Positions 35,418-47,899 of a DNA stretch of 64,000 nt are shown here, in pieces. This stretch comes from Oxytricha trifallax (taxonomy: Eukaryota; Ciliophora; Spirotrichea; Sporadotrichida; Oxytrichidae), in assembly GCA_000711775.1 (NCBI GenBank), contig ARYC01017123.1, positions 1 through 64,000 on the forward strand, given 5' to 3'. The stretch's first letter is position 1. Each line of letters opens with the position of its first letter. Position numbers and translations under genes: made by a program. The notes below the pieces were generated by a model, which ran no database searches, had not been told where the DNA came from, and saw only the letters and a program-made list of their open reading frames with translations.

Positions 35418-36729
35418 ATGTCTATTTACAACCCTCTTGAATTCTCCAACTTCCTTCACAATCCGTGAGCAGAGGAAAGTGCACTCACTCTTCACTTTCT
35501 GAAGTTAACTCTATAAATAAAATAAAATTATAAAACATTCAAGCATCTGGATTCAATACTTACTTTAAATATTTCATGCATGGGGTAGTCTAGTGAGAAA
35601 AAATTATTTTTTTTCACTTTACTACCTCATTGATGCCAAAGAAATTAACACTTTGTTGTACGAATATCTACACTTTAATATATAAAGTTTGAAAAATGTT
35701 CTTATAAATATATCTATGCTTTTCTAAAAAAGATTTTTCATTGAACTTTTGAACTTGTATATAGCTAAAAATATGTAATTATTATTATTTTTAATTACTA
35801 ATCTCTAAATGAACTAACTTATAAAATAAATATACTTTCAATCTTAGTAAAAAGTACTTAATGTAAATCCTATGCATTTAAATTATTTATTATTATTTCC
35901 AGATTTATGAATTTAAAAAAGTAAATCATTTTTAATTAAACTAATTTTCATTTTAATTGATCAGTAACTTGTAGCTAATAAACAAATTAACTTTAAGTTT
36001 AATAGTTAATTGATTTATTATTAAATATTTTTAAAATATGGATTTATTTTTAGTATAAGCGTAAATTCAAATTTTTGATTCTAACAAAACAATATAGCCT
36101 TAATTCAGTTATCCAATATCATATAGACAACAAAAAATTTATAAAAAAGTTTTATAACTAAATAAACAAAGTAACAGTTTGACCATGCATTTATTTTTAC
36201 CCATAGTCTATAGGTTTGAAAAACATTAAATTTATAATACTAACTTAATATTCAATAAAATAGTCTAAAACTTAACATCTTAAACTGAATATGTTATATA
36301 TTTTAAATATTAAAGTATTAATAAATGTATAAATAAAAGTGATAATTACTTTAGCAATAATGGGTTAGTGTAGTGAGAAAAATTTTTTTTTCTCACTACA
36401 CTACCTCGTGCATGAAATGTTAAAAGTAAGTATTGAATAATACTCAACATCAAGCCATATGGTGGTATGTTATAAATTAATGCTTTATAGATAGTGAGTA
36501 TTAAAAAAGTGAAGCGTGAGTGCAAACATATTAGCACATGAATGATGAAGGAAGTTAAAGCTATTAAATACTATATTAAAAATACATTGAGACCACATCA
36601 AGCATTCATTTTTCCATTTTTTTGATAATATATTCTTAAATTTATTCAATAAAATTGATAATATAAATGAGGTTAAGTAAAAAAACTATATTTATTTCTA
36701 CAATTTGACAAATTTTATGATTTTAGCTG
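35277..36729. repeat. Long inverted repeat, arms about 365 bp
   Basis: 35,277-35,640 is inverted at 36,355-36,729. Shared landmarks are AAAATCATAAAATTTGTCA, ACCTCATTTAT, TATTTCATGCA and the inner hairpin GTAGTGTAGTGAGAAAAA. Arms are diverged (roughly 75-80% by eye) and the 715-bp centre is AT-rich. The right arm abuts the LINE at 36,773. It could be a foldback element or two inverted LINE 5' ends. Confidence 0.65.
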
Positions 36730-36772
36730 AATGAAAGAAATTGAAGGTAAATGATCTGACTACATATGATTA

Positions 36773-39500
36773 GTGGAAACTAGACTTCATACACTTACAG
36801 AAGTTAACAATAAGAAAATTGCTTATACTCAGTTGGAAAGGTATGGAGGGGTGCTAGTACTAAATAATGGAAAACTAAAGGAAAACAAACAAATTTCTAA
36901 GGTAATTCGTGACTTTAACGATTCTAACGTTAAAGGATTCCCTCTCCACATATTAACGACTTACTTAATCTACTACATAAATGAGGAAGTTAAGGAACTA
37001 TAAAACAGATTAATAATCATGATAAGGAAACTCAATTACAAATTAAAATAAACAGAAATAATCGTGATGGGAAAATTCAACTTTCAAATCAAGGATTAAG
37101 GAAAGATACTGATAAGAAAAGTCTGAAAGAGTTTATCCCAGAGGAAGTGGTAACTCACTTGAAAGGAAACCAATTAGTCAAAATATTCTCAAACGTGGAT
37201 ACAGTTAGCTGTGAGACAAGCTAACTATATCAAACCAATCATAAACTGATGGAAGTAAAATTAAAAATCAGGATACTAAGATAATGACTTTAAGATGAGG
37301 AATAAATTGAGCAATAAGAATAACTGACGTTAGAAAACAATTTTGGAAAAACGATTATGAGAAAGGATGGATAAGCCATTCAAAAAATTCTTTAAGGATC
37401 ATATTGGGATGATAGACAAAAGGAAAGAATTGGTACCAACGACCACCGGAGTGAGACAAAAAGCAATAAAAGAACCCTAATGACAATAATCATGAAACTA
37501 AAGCATAATGGAGGGAAGCAATAGTGATTTGGAACAGTGCCTAGAAATATACGACCTAAATGGCATTTTAAAATATGGTAGAGACTATCAAAAGGTTTGA
37601 AATATTCATGACTAAGAAAGTGGATACAATTAATGAAGAGAGGGTGGAGTAAGGGGAAGAATCACAAAAGCAAATATTTAATTATTACCCAGATATTCAA
37701 AGACAATCAAGACCCCAAAAGTAAATAATTACATAGATATATAAAAATGAAAAAAATAGGAAATTAATAGATTCTGTGATGAATTAGAAGTCATGAAGAT
37801 CATCTAAGAGTGTAATTTTAACAAAGCGATAGGATCAAATGGATTTTATAGGAAAATAGTACTCAAATCAGAGAAGTTGTGTTAAGCCATTAAATAGTTG
37901 AATAACTTAATAAAAATTAGATAACGGAATTTATATAAAGTATGCCAGGCTAATAATGCTAAGCAAGTATTACAACGACTAATAACCAGAGATAAACAAC
38001 AGAATAACAATAGTAATAAACTCGCACCTTGGTAAAAAATAGTTGAAAAAGTCATAATAAACAAAATCAATGATGTAAAGTGTGGCCTTCTTAACTGGAA
38101 ATTATCAGAATGGGTTTAAAGAAACAAAAACATATATTTAAATCTAATAAGACTGTAAGATCATGTAAAATCATCTCGAAGAAAGAGCAAACAAAGAAAG
38201 GCATAGTGCTTTGACTGGAATGACAATTTATAATAAATATTGTAAGTGAGAGAGAGTATTTAGCCAGAAAGATTATGATATTACCCAAATTATTGAATTT
38301 CTTTACATAGTTAACCTATAATAATTGAAGGAGAGGAAATTTTCACTTAACAAGAGTAGCTCAAGGAAGTAGACTTTCCTCGATGTTATTCAACATTTTA
38401 CTTACAAGATACTCTTTATTTACAAAGAATTAAAATCATTAATCAAGTAATGCAAATTAATTTATTTTGTGGATGATATTTTAGTGAATTTCAAGGACCT
38501 CAACAATATAAAAGACTCATTAACATTTTCATGTTGATTGAAAAGTCACATAACCTGAAATTTAACACAAAAATGGCAGTTTTCATAAGCGACGCAAAAG
38601 CATTTGAAAAGGAATTCCAGATAGAAGGGGCTATGAAAATTTAAGAAATAAATTACTTAAGATAGAATTTTCATTTGAACACACAAGTTCTGATGAAGAA
38701 TATATGGAACGAGATAAATAAGAAGATACAATTCTTTTAAAGACTTGCTTACTCAATCAATAGAACGGTTAGTGACAAGATAATGATCGCGAAAATAAGA
38801 TCTCTAATAAATTACAAGTACACAATTCTAGTCGCAAAAGGATTCGTGAAAATCAAGAAATTAAAAAGATGGAGCTGCAACTAAAGAAAATTCCATTCAG
38901 AACAAAAAGAGACATAATCATTATACCAAGTAATGCAACATAATTAAAGAAAATTACACATTCTAAATAATAAGGTGCTTAGTTTAGTAGAACCTAAGGA
39001 AAATATATATGAACATAGATCAGTTTATTAAACCAAAAGAGTAGACGAGTAAATCAAGGAAAAGAAATTAAAACTTAAAAATAAAGAAGAATCTTTTTAA
39101 CTGATAATATCATGGACAGTATGTTGGCAGTAAGTGAAGGAAAAGCATTTATCAACTACTGTTTGAGTCATAATTTAGTGTTTAAAGGGTCTTTGTGGAT
39201 AAAATTTGTAAGAAGCTTGCAACCTTATAAATTAAGCAGGAGAATCAACAAGATTCTCAAAAATATTAAGGGAGAATAGATTGTTTGACTTAGAACGTCA
39301 CAAATAAATATAAATCAGTTCGACCAATTGATTAGAAAACTAGAATAACATCAGAACTATTAACCAATTAAGAAGCTGCTTAGAATGAATTACGTGAAAA
39401 AAGATGAAACATTCTTTTCTTAATAGTATACAGAAATAGAAAAGATAATAGATTAAATATCCAATTGAGAAAGTCTGAGAAGTATAAAAGGATGATGGAT
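36773..39500 (+). mobile_element. LINE (APE-type non-LTR retrotransposon), ORF2 decayed
   Basis: Endonuclease part: GFPLHILTTYLIYY, then EIIVMGKFNFQ, where the usual catalytic GDFN has become GKFN, then HLKGNQLVKIFSNV and NHKLMEVKLKI (usually SDH). Reverse transcriptase: KIVEKVIINKIND, RVAQGSRLSSMLFNILL and FVDDILVNF (38,466-38,492; FVDD is the catalytic box), then RLINIFMLIEKSHNLKFNTK and a long thumb/connection region. Frameshifts are frequent, and the changed endonuclease residues mean it is inactive. A left neighbour is the inverted repeat. Confidence 0.8.
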
Positions 39501-41345
39501 ATCTATTTATAATGTGGTAATTTAAAACTGTGATTATTATCGAATTTCTTTTAAATTACCTAAAATATTTTAATACTTCACAAATTAAATAACCAATTAT
39601 TTTTAGAAATTAAGTATAAATTCAATAGCTATTTAAAAAAAATGTTATTATATTAAAGAGTTATACTAAATAAATTACTAATGAGATAAAAATTATGATT
39701 TGGTTTAAACTAAAAAAATATTTTAAAAGGATTTAAAGAGATGAAAAAAGAATTGTTTTAGAAGCAATAAAGGATAAATTTGAGATAAAAAATAATAAAA
39801 TTATGTATAAATAATGTAAAATGTTATTTTTCAAATATGTGATAAGATAATGAGCTTCGAAAATTAGAATAAAGATTGTTTAATTAGTATTTTAATTGAT
39901 TTAATTATGTAAAGGAAATTACTATTGTATTTTAATTGAAAGTTGCTTTAAGGTTAATTATATTTAAAGAAAATTAGTAAAAAAATAATAGGATAACATA
40001 TTCTTTTGTTATAAGAATAAATTTTACTTATCTCAAAAATCAAAATTAGTCTAAGTTAAATTATCAATTCATGATCTATAAATAAAAGAGCAAGTGTATA
40101 ATTTCATTCTTAATAAAAAAAATTAAATGTAATTGCTCTAGTAGTGAATCGCTTAGGCAATTGAAATAAAAAATAAAAGAGATCCAAATTTAATTAGAAA
40201 TATCTGTAATAAAATAAACAGTTTTAATAATTAAAATAAATACATAATAAATAGGGCCATTAAATTATTAAAAATGACAATATTATTTAAAATATCTACA
40301 ACCTTAATGTTTTTCAACTATTGTTTGAGAATTGAGGAACACCAGACTAAATTGTTCCAAAATTGTTTTTATTAGTACCAATTTTTCCAACGACTAAATA
40401 AAGAATTTTCAATATGTATTATTGAATATTTTCTTCCATTTTTCAATATCAGTGCTTGTAGGTTATCTTAGTCAAATTGTGCAATTAATATATATATATA
40501 TATGTTTATTTAATAAAAAAGTAAATTATGATGTATTTGATAAAAGATAATCTTAACTGAATGGCTGAATTGAGAGATAATAATTACTTTAAGAATGAGA
40601 GTTGTTCAAAATATAATGTTATTTCATAAGAGCCATTTAAAAGTTCTTAAATAATTTTGATCTTGAACATAAAATGAAGAATAAGAGAGAGCGTTTTAGA
40701 ATATTAGAAGAAAAAAAATTTCATTTTAATTACATACAAGTATAAGAATAATAAAATAGAAATAATTCTCTTCTTGAAAATATTTTTTATTGTTGTTACC
40801 AATCTATTATTAATCGTAAATAACTTAAATTAATTATTATGCTTGCGAAATCTCTGAACTAAAAGTGATAATAAAATAATCTCTTTTTTTCACTTACTCT
40901 ATAAAACTTTGAAAATCTATACTAAAAATTTTACATGAGATATTTTACTGTAGTTTTGTAATTTGTCTTTTCATCCAAGGTCTGACTTGTTTACTCGATT
41001 AAACCTAAAAACAGCATAATTTTAATTTTTCATGTATAATCTTACTTGCCTAGACCAGCAATAATGTTAATTTTTTAATTATGGTTTTTATAGATCTTTT
41101 CATTTGCCTTTTATCATTCATTTTTTATGTAAATTATACCATCTAGGACATAAATTATGTTATCAATTTTTATCATTTCCCTAGAAATTTGTAAAAATAG
41201 TTTCACTATTTATTTATTTATTTTGATTATTCATATAAAATAATTACTTCATAATATTAAAACTAAACTATATAAAAATAGCAATGTGCTTAATGATTGA
41301 GATCAAATTTATTATTAACTAGTTAATATTAAAATTAATCCATCA
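39501..41345. other. AT-rich DNA, no gene seen
   Basis: A/T-dominated throughout, with a TA run near 40,487-40,504. No coding frame or repeat worth naming. Confidence 0.45.
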
Positions 41346-41606
41346 ATCTTAGTTCGTGACGTAGACGTATCTGATTTAGTTGACGTGGCAATACCGTGTT
41401 GTGGCAGTCAAGAAGTAGAAAACTCCGAAAAACTACTTCCAATTTCACCTACTTTTCTCCTAAATAAAGATGTTGATCAGAGACAAATCGTTAAACAGAG
41501 ATCGCAGGACTTGATACTGACAGAAAGTGAAGGAAAACGCTTGCCGGTCCCACCACTGCTGGGAAAGATAATCATAATATATAATTTGGAAAATTTAGTG
41601 AATTAA
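41346..41606 (+). CDS. Coding segment, unrecognised
   Basis: A GC-richer segment whose frame (LVRDVDVSDLVDVAIPCCG ... KRLPVPPLLGK) has no stop of any kind until the AT-rich DNA returns at 41,570. It may be one MDS of a larger gene. It converges on the minus-strand exon at 41,655. Confidence 0.4.
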   Translation: MLVRDVDVSDLVDVAIPCCGSQEVENSEKLLPISPTFLLNKDVDQRQIVKQRSQDLILTESEGKRLPVPPLLGKIIIIYNLENLVN

Positions 41607-41654
41607 GAATTATATTAAATTTAATCAGAAAACTTATTATACAAATAAAAAATG

Positions 41655-42290
41655 GTAATGTCTATTAAAGCGTTTCATCTTCCTCATCACCATTGTCATC
41701 TTCATCACTTGTATTAGGAGAGTCTTTTAAGTCTCTTCTCTGTGTATTTTTGTGAAGCACCTGTCCAGTGACACCTGTGGTCTTACCAGGTGTGACCACT
41801 AAAAAATAAAAATTAAAGATACTCTTTTTGAAACTTAGATTTTAAGTGAGTACTCTATCTCCAATTGCGTCTGATCTATACGATTACTTTTTAATATATT
41901 AAGTTTTTGATTAAAATAATAAATTTCCTATTATAAATCATAAATCCCTTCCTTTCGCTATGGCAGCTTCAGTACCCAAACTCGGTGTGTGAGAAAATCC
42001 TTATCGTTGGCTTCAATAGTTTTCGACTTTTAACTTTCGAAGGCAGAGCGTACCTTCATCCTGCTCACTTTTGCATATGAAGCTGAACTCAAGCCAGGAA
42101 AGCTCATCTTTGCTGGAATCCTAGTACCTTAGCCCACTTAAAGAGTGTTATAGCTGGCAGATTGAACCTCGCCGATTGACCTCTCATGAGTTATGCCCAG
42201 CAACCCCCTATTGCTATCAATAAGCCCTATTATAATAGAAAGCGCTATTAAAAAGTCCTATGAGATTGATACCTTGCCTAGTAATTACTT
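41655..42290 (-). CDS. Two-segment gene end with acidic tail
   Basis: Segment 1 (about 41,930-42,260) is a TGA-free frame with GLLGITHERSIGEVQSASY and AKVSRMKVRSAFESQKSK. After about 115 bp of AT-rich DNA ending TTTTTTAG, segment 2 (41,655-41,810) reads VVTPGKTTGVTGQV to DEDDNGDEEDET. The second segment is paralogous to 14,823-14,961. The gap could be an intron or an IES. Function unknown. Confidence 0.5.
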
Positions 42291-42841
42291 TCTAATTTAA
42301 TATTTAAAAAAATATAAAAAAAGCAATATAACAAAATCTCTTTAGCATTATTTCATTATTTAAAGCTTCTATAATATTTAAAAATAATCCTTTTCAAAAA
42401 TTGAAAATTAAAATATTTTCCATAATAATAAAATATATCTATTTTTATAAAACTAATAAATAATATACTGTAAAGTTCTTGAATACTCAAAAGTATCAAC
42501 ATACGTTTCCTCATAAATTACTATTTTCTAATAATTATTTATGCTGATGCTTCCCAACTTAAGTAGGGTAGTTCAATATTATTATAATACAATAAAAATA
42601 CGTTGAATTAATAAAGTTTAATGAAAGATTAAACTGAATTTGAATTTTAAAAGTTTTAGAATGTTGATATGATTTTGTAATATTCAATAATGATTCTTAA
42701 TATCTGAATGCTTATTATTTTGTAAAGACCCCTTTATATATAAGTATCTTATTAATTAAACGGGAAGCAACCAAATTTTAAAGACAAGTATTAAAGCGTT
42801 TTAATATTTTGTAATCATTCTTAAATATTAATCATTACTGC
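42291..42841. other. AT-rich spacer or IES
   Basis: No coding signal; sharply more AT-rich than the coding islands on both sides. Confidence 0.4.
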
Positions 42842-43790
42842 CACTAATGGTGACTCTAGTATCTCAGCTTACAAACTCTAATGAAGAGGAAGGCATGGGT
42901 GTTCTTGAGACAGCCCTGACTTGCGATTGCTGATCATGGTTTGAACAGAGGTTTTCAAGCAGTCTAAGGTGTAGGTATGGAACAAAGTTATCACATAGAA
43001 GTACTCATCCTTGATTGTCACTTTATTCAAGCATCATCTGGCAATGCTGTCATAGAACATCAATAGATTGGTATAGTCCAAAGATCATGAGATCTCGGGC
43101 AATTCTTGTGACTCTTTAGACTGTTTGAAGATTAATATTGGCGTTTTTCAAGACGTCCTTCGTGCATTATGAGCTAACAGAGCATGATGTGGGAAACCAA
43201 TTTGCGCTGAGACTTATGGAATAAGCGAAAGAACTGAAAGAGAAGTAGTGATAGTAGGTCTTATATTCACTCCTTTTTGAATATTGATAAACTTTTTCTC
43301 TCTTGGCATGTAATTATGCTGGCTTTGTTGCGAATAAGTCTTATTTGACTTCTAATATACCAGAGTATATGGGAACTTCATTTGCTAAAACGCCAACAAA
43401 CGCAACGCGAAAGAGTGAACTTGTTCAGGATCCCTGCCTTCCTTTTGCCATTTTCTCTGCGTGTTCATTAAAGTTTTATATAAAGAAATAAAATCCGCAA
43501 GGCATTTACACTACTAGAACATAAAGAAAAGAACTTAGTCTAGAGTGGTAAAGAGCTGCAAAAAAATGAAATTTACTACATTAACAGTTTTAATCTTAAC
43601 TCTAAATCCGAAACTATCAGCTCTATAGGTATTAACCATCTCTTTAGGAAATTCAAATGAAATTTTGGGAAACAATGATGATCTATAAACTCGCCTCCTC
43701 AGGAGATATCTGAGTAGGAAGTTCCCTCTTCGTGAGATAGTACGAGAGCGTCAGGTGGTGCCACTATATAATCCATAACAATTGTAAAAT
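42842..43790 (-). CDS. GC-rich coding island, unrecognised
   Basis: Several minus-strand frames follow each other. From the 5' side: APPDALVLSHEEGTSYSDIS (in-frame TGA next), then MNTQRKWQKEGRDPEQVHSF with about 105 TGA-free codons through IRPTITTSLSVLSLIPQ, then VTIKDEYFYVITLFHTYTLD to the right-hand end of the island near 42,845. Frame changes between them suggest short IESs or lesions. Higher GC and coding content make it a good MDS candidate. No family recognised. Confidence 0.5.
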
Positions 43791-44429
43791 TTTTATTAAT
43801 ATTGATATAAGCTATTGATATAAGCTATAAATGTAATCATAGAGTTTTTCTTCTCATTTTATTTTCATAATCCTAACTTAATATTAATATATTATCAACC
43901 TTCTTCAGATTTATAAAAGTGCTGATGGTTGCTGTGATTTCTCAATTTAATATTTTTCTAATGTTTTAACTTGTTATTAAAAGGGATTTTTTATATAATA
44001 AAATGAATTTATGATTCAAAAATCCTTATAGAAACCAGAAATCCGTTTATTTTTATTTAAATTCTTGAAAAAATATTTATAAATATAAATTCATTAAGTA
44101 AATAATATTTTTATGGAAGATTAAATCTTAATTTTTACTATAAGCAAGATAAACATTACTTAAAGACTATTAGAAATCAAAAAGGACTTGTAAAATATAA
44201 TAAGATTTTTATTCCTGAATCTTTACAATAAAGTTGAATAAAGATTATATACTAGTTAATATAATATTATTAAAAATTAATATACTTATAAAATGCACTC
44301 AACTACCAGCACTTTATAATATTTGCTGCAAGTTAGAAAAATATAATATGTTTACTTTCACTTATGATATTTATAAAAAAACTAAAATATTATTAAATTA
44401 AACATGCAATATATTAACAAAATATAGTT

Positions 44430-45137
44430 ATAATTATACAAGTTTGCCAATCATCTGGGCCTTAATGGACTGCCTGCAGACAAGCCCCGTTTACTGATCA
44501 TTTCGATTAAAAATTGTCTGACTGCCAAGAATGGCCAAGATAAGGCGGTAGAGATTCAGAGAAATTAATACTATATGGCAAAATAAATATGTAAGCCGAG
44601 GATTTAGGCGACAAGAAATGCATATTACATTTGTAAATGTAATCACCAATATGCTTGTCAGCAAGGTTAAGGTCTAAGTAAATTTGGATCCAAGCAACTG
44701 ATAATAAATACCTACATCTATAGCTCAAGACCAGGAATTGTTTATTCAAGTTATTGATATAAGGAATAATTTTTTAGCATAGAGTTTCTAAATATTCTGC
44801 TTATAGAGAACAACATAACCATAAAATTGACACAATCTCACATAAATTTAATTAATTAACTCTATAGCTCATATAAATAACATTAAATTAAGTTGACTAT
44901 TATCTTAACCTCTCAGTTGTTAATGTTTCCTGTATCAACTGTTTGAACGTCGTTATTAGATCATTTAGCTCTTAAATCAAACCAAGAATTTAAAGAACGA
45001 AAATCTCTTCGCCCAACAAATTCTAGCTGCATCTTCATAGGAACCGTAAACGGCACTAAATTGAATTCATTTTAAGTTAGTTATAAATTTTAGTAATATC
45101 TCAAAATTTAATGATCTAGAATTTTGATATTATGTGA
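44430..45137 (+). CDS. Unrecognised ORF, about 235 codons
   Basis: A single frame without TGA from about 44,430 to TGA at 45,135-45,137. The first 300 bp are GC-richer and look coding (FTDHFDQKLSDCQEWPRQGG, AEDLGDKKCILHLQ); the later part is more AT-rich and may be open by chance. No clear start codon. Confidence 0.4.
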
Positions 45138-45399
45138 ATTACTTGATTATAGACACATCCGTTCTTTTGAGTTTTATAATTTATCAACAGTGCCACTATC
45201 TTCAAGACTGTTTTATTAGCAAATTTTTTAAATATCCAAGGCTTCAACATTCCTTTAGTTTTTAACCAACCAGGACAGTTATCACAGTTCTAAGCACAAG
45301 TTTAACTTGATCAGGAAAACAAACCAACAAAATTTCATAAATTATTAATGAAAATTTTTAGATTAACCAATGCCATTTATTAAGTAAAACTAAACTTCT

Positions 45400-45990
45400 T
45401 GGTTGCCTTAATTCTATCTCCAAGTGAAAGGATTGCTGCTGCTCAAAGATCGATTATAGTAAAATCGATGTCTAGAATCCAACTGTCCTCACTAAGGTTG
45501 GTAAATTCAAGGGAGACCTATTTCTTAACAATTCCCTCGCCATTTACAGAGAAGTTATTGATGCCTTTAATGAGTTTCAATCATCGCCAACATTCTCACC
45601 AATGATTCACTCATTATTTTCAGCAATCTTCCCAAGTTCTTGATTGTTGGTGAACCTTAGATTATAAAACGGCTATAAAAATGTAAATTTTCTGCTCTCT
45701 AAGACTTTTAATGATTTTAAACTAATAATAAGGTTGTTGTTCTTTTTGTTCAATTTAATTGCTAATTTCTTCTATTTAAAAATCTAGTGCTGTTCTGAGC
45801 ATTTTTGCTAACGCCGCTATTGTGGAGATACCTACTCCATCGAAGTTTATGTTTAATATCAATTGTTGCAAATAATTTCATCTAGAAGACCAAATTGAGA
45901 GGTGAACTCATCGGTTCACCTCGAAGACTGGCGATTCATACAACACTCAAATAATAATTTGCTAAATCATTACAAGATGTTTAATTTGGA
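45400..45990 (+). pseudogene. Coding segments in several frames
   Basis: Protein-like stretches include PTVLTKVGKFKGDLFLNNS, LAIYREVIDAFNEFQSSP, PKFLIVGEPQIIKRLQK and SIFANAAIVEIPTPSKFM, spread over different frames. A perfect hairpin, GAGGTGAAC-6-GTTCACCTC, is at 45,899-45,922. No family recognised. Confidence 0.4.
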
Positions 45991-46414
45991 ATACTTAATC
46001 GACTGATTTTCGGTAATTATCGTAAGTTTGCTAAATTAATTTTATTTGTTCTTTTTAAACTAAATATATTTTAATAAAATTTAACTCGTTTAGAATATTT
46101 ATTGCTGCAAGAATAATTCCTTATAGTTTCTATTATTTGCTATAACTTACATTTACTGAAATTGGGATCTTAATAGGGATAAAAATAATTCTTAGATATT
46201 GGTATAAAAATAAAAATATATTAAGGGTGACTTCATATTAATAGATCAAGAAATAAATTAATTTTAAACTTTTTTGTTACAAAATTTTTTATTTAATCAA
46301 TAATTCTAGAAAATTTACCAACTTATAATCTACTCTATTCAAAAAAATTAATTAATAGTTTTATGAGACATTAAATGCTTTCACTAATAATATAGTCAAA
46401 TATAATAATTATTA

Positions 46415-46914
46415 ATGAATAGAAGATCCCAAAGATTCTTGCAGTGCTGGCTTAGTAGCTATTCCATCAACATTGATAGAATCATAGCCTGATCATCATC
46501 ACTACAGTCATCAATAAGACAATTAAATTATAGAGCACATCCACTATTTTCAAATTCTTACATAAATTTCTACTCAAATTTTAATAATGCCTCTATGTAT
46601 GAAATGTCTACAATCGTGAACCTAGATGAGATTACAAAGCCATATGATGTGTCTGATGATTCAGATCTATATCAATCTTTTGAGCAAATTGTCAAAGAAA
46701 ATTGATTTCTAGTATGAATAATATACTGTAATAACCAAAGTTTGATACATTTATAAAATATTCAGAATTTCAGGTAGATCCTCGGAGACTACTAGTAATT
46801 GTAAACTAGCTCCCCAACTTCAATAAGGTATTTTAGATTCCTTTCTCTGCTGGATCTTTTACAGAGCTAATTAATAAAACTATTTGCATTTTAAAAAGAA
46901 ATAAGAGATTCTGA
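46415..46914 (+). CDS. Two coding segments, unrecognised
   Basis: Segment 1 (ATG 46,415 to TGA 46,703-46,705) reads MNRRSQRFLQCWLSSYS, passes one in-frame TGA, and ends DVSDDSDLYQSFEQIVKEN. After 65 AT-rich bases, segment 2 (46,771-46,914) reads QVDPRRLLVIVNQLPNFNK to a TGA. The gap may be an IES or intron ending TTTCAG. Confidence 0.45.
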
Positions 46915-47002
46915 AATATTTAATTCTAAATATAACCTATAACAGTATTAGAAGAAATTATACATTAAATTAAAACATATATTTAACTACATTTTATTTA
47001 TA

Positions 47003-47684
47003 ATAAATGATTCACCTGTATTCCAAGTATCAAGAGCTGGATGCGATGTTTGGCACGGCAATTCAAGAGGTAACAGGTACTCTCTTTTTAACAGAAATTC
47101 AGCAATCAGCAGCAAGGACTCCAAGTTTTTCTCATTCGCTGATATGGGAACTTAAGATTTTTTAGTTGAAATAGCTTAAATTAAAGTAGTCACTAGTCAA
47201 GGTAAGCTTGCTATTATTGGACACTCTCAAGACTCCACTCATATGTACTATTCATTGTCAAAGGAAGAAGATATTTTATGCTATTTTTATCAGTGTCTTT
47301 GTTTGCTTAGGTCAAGTAATGAGGCTCACTAAATCTAAATATAACTTCTGTAAATTAATTGCTCATAATGATGCCCTTCTATTTTCAACTTGCTTAGCAT
47401 TTGTAATATATGAATTCTTCCCAGTTATCTAGTTAAGAAATATTTCAATGGGACTTCTTTGTGGCACTTTTAAGTCTATGTCAATTAAGAGATTACTTAA
47501 TGCTAAAGAATACCTATATCTCGACGATAAAGACAAATTAATTGCTTATTTTCGAAACTTCCGATTATTAGCTAGTTTGAATTATCTTTATCACTACTCA
47601 AAAATTTAGAGAAGGCTGATAATTTCCAGGAATTTGATTGGTAATCAGAGGACCAAAGAGATACAACTTAACATCTCCTCTTGA
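47003..47684 (+). pseudogene. Acid-lipase-family alpha/beta hydrolase, partial
   Basis: Reads NDSPVFQVSRAGCDVWHGNSRGNRYS, where CDVWHGNSRGN matches the family's YDVWLGNxRGN, then the nucleophile elbow AIIGHSQDSTHMYYSLS (GHSQ at 47,219-47,230; the usual GHSQG has Asp for the last Gly). After a frameshift near 47,275 come VMRLTKSKYNF and VIYEFFPV. These enzymes cleave triacylglycerols or steryl esters in lysosomes or outside the cell. The N-terminal lid and oxyanion region and the catalytic Asp/His end are missing or not recognised. Confidence 0.65.
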
Positions 47685-47899
47685 AATTAACAAATATAGG
47701 ATATCAAAAGTCCTCATCACCATGTTCGTAAGAACTAAATTTGAACTCGTAGATCCAGCCTACAACCTCAGGTCTAAGACCTAACTTAAACCTTAGCTTT
47801 GTATCAAGATTAAGCTTTGGATCATCTAATTTTATATTGGCAATGACATGTCATCATACTTCAATGATGATTTAAGAATTCTCCAAAAATATTAATTTA

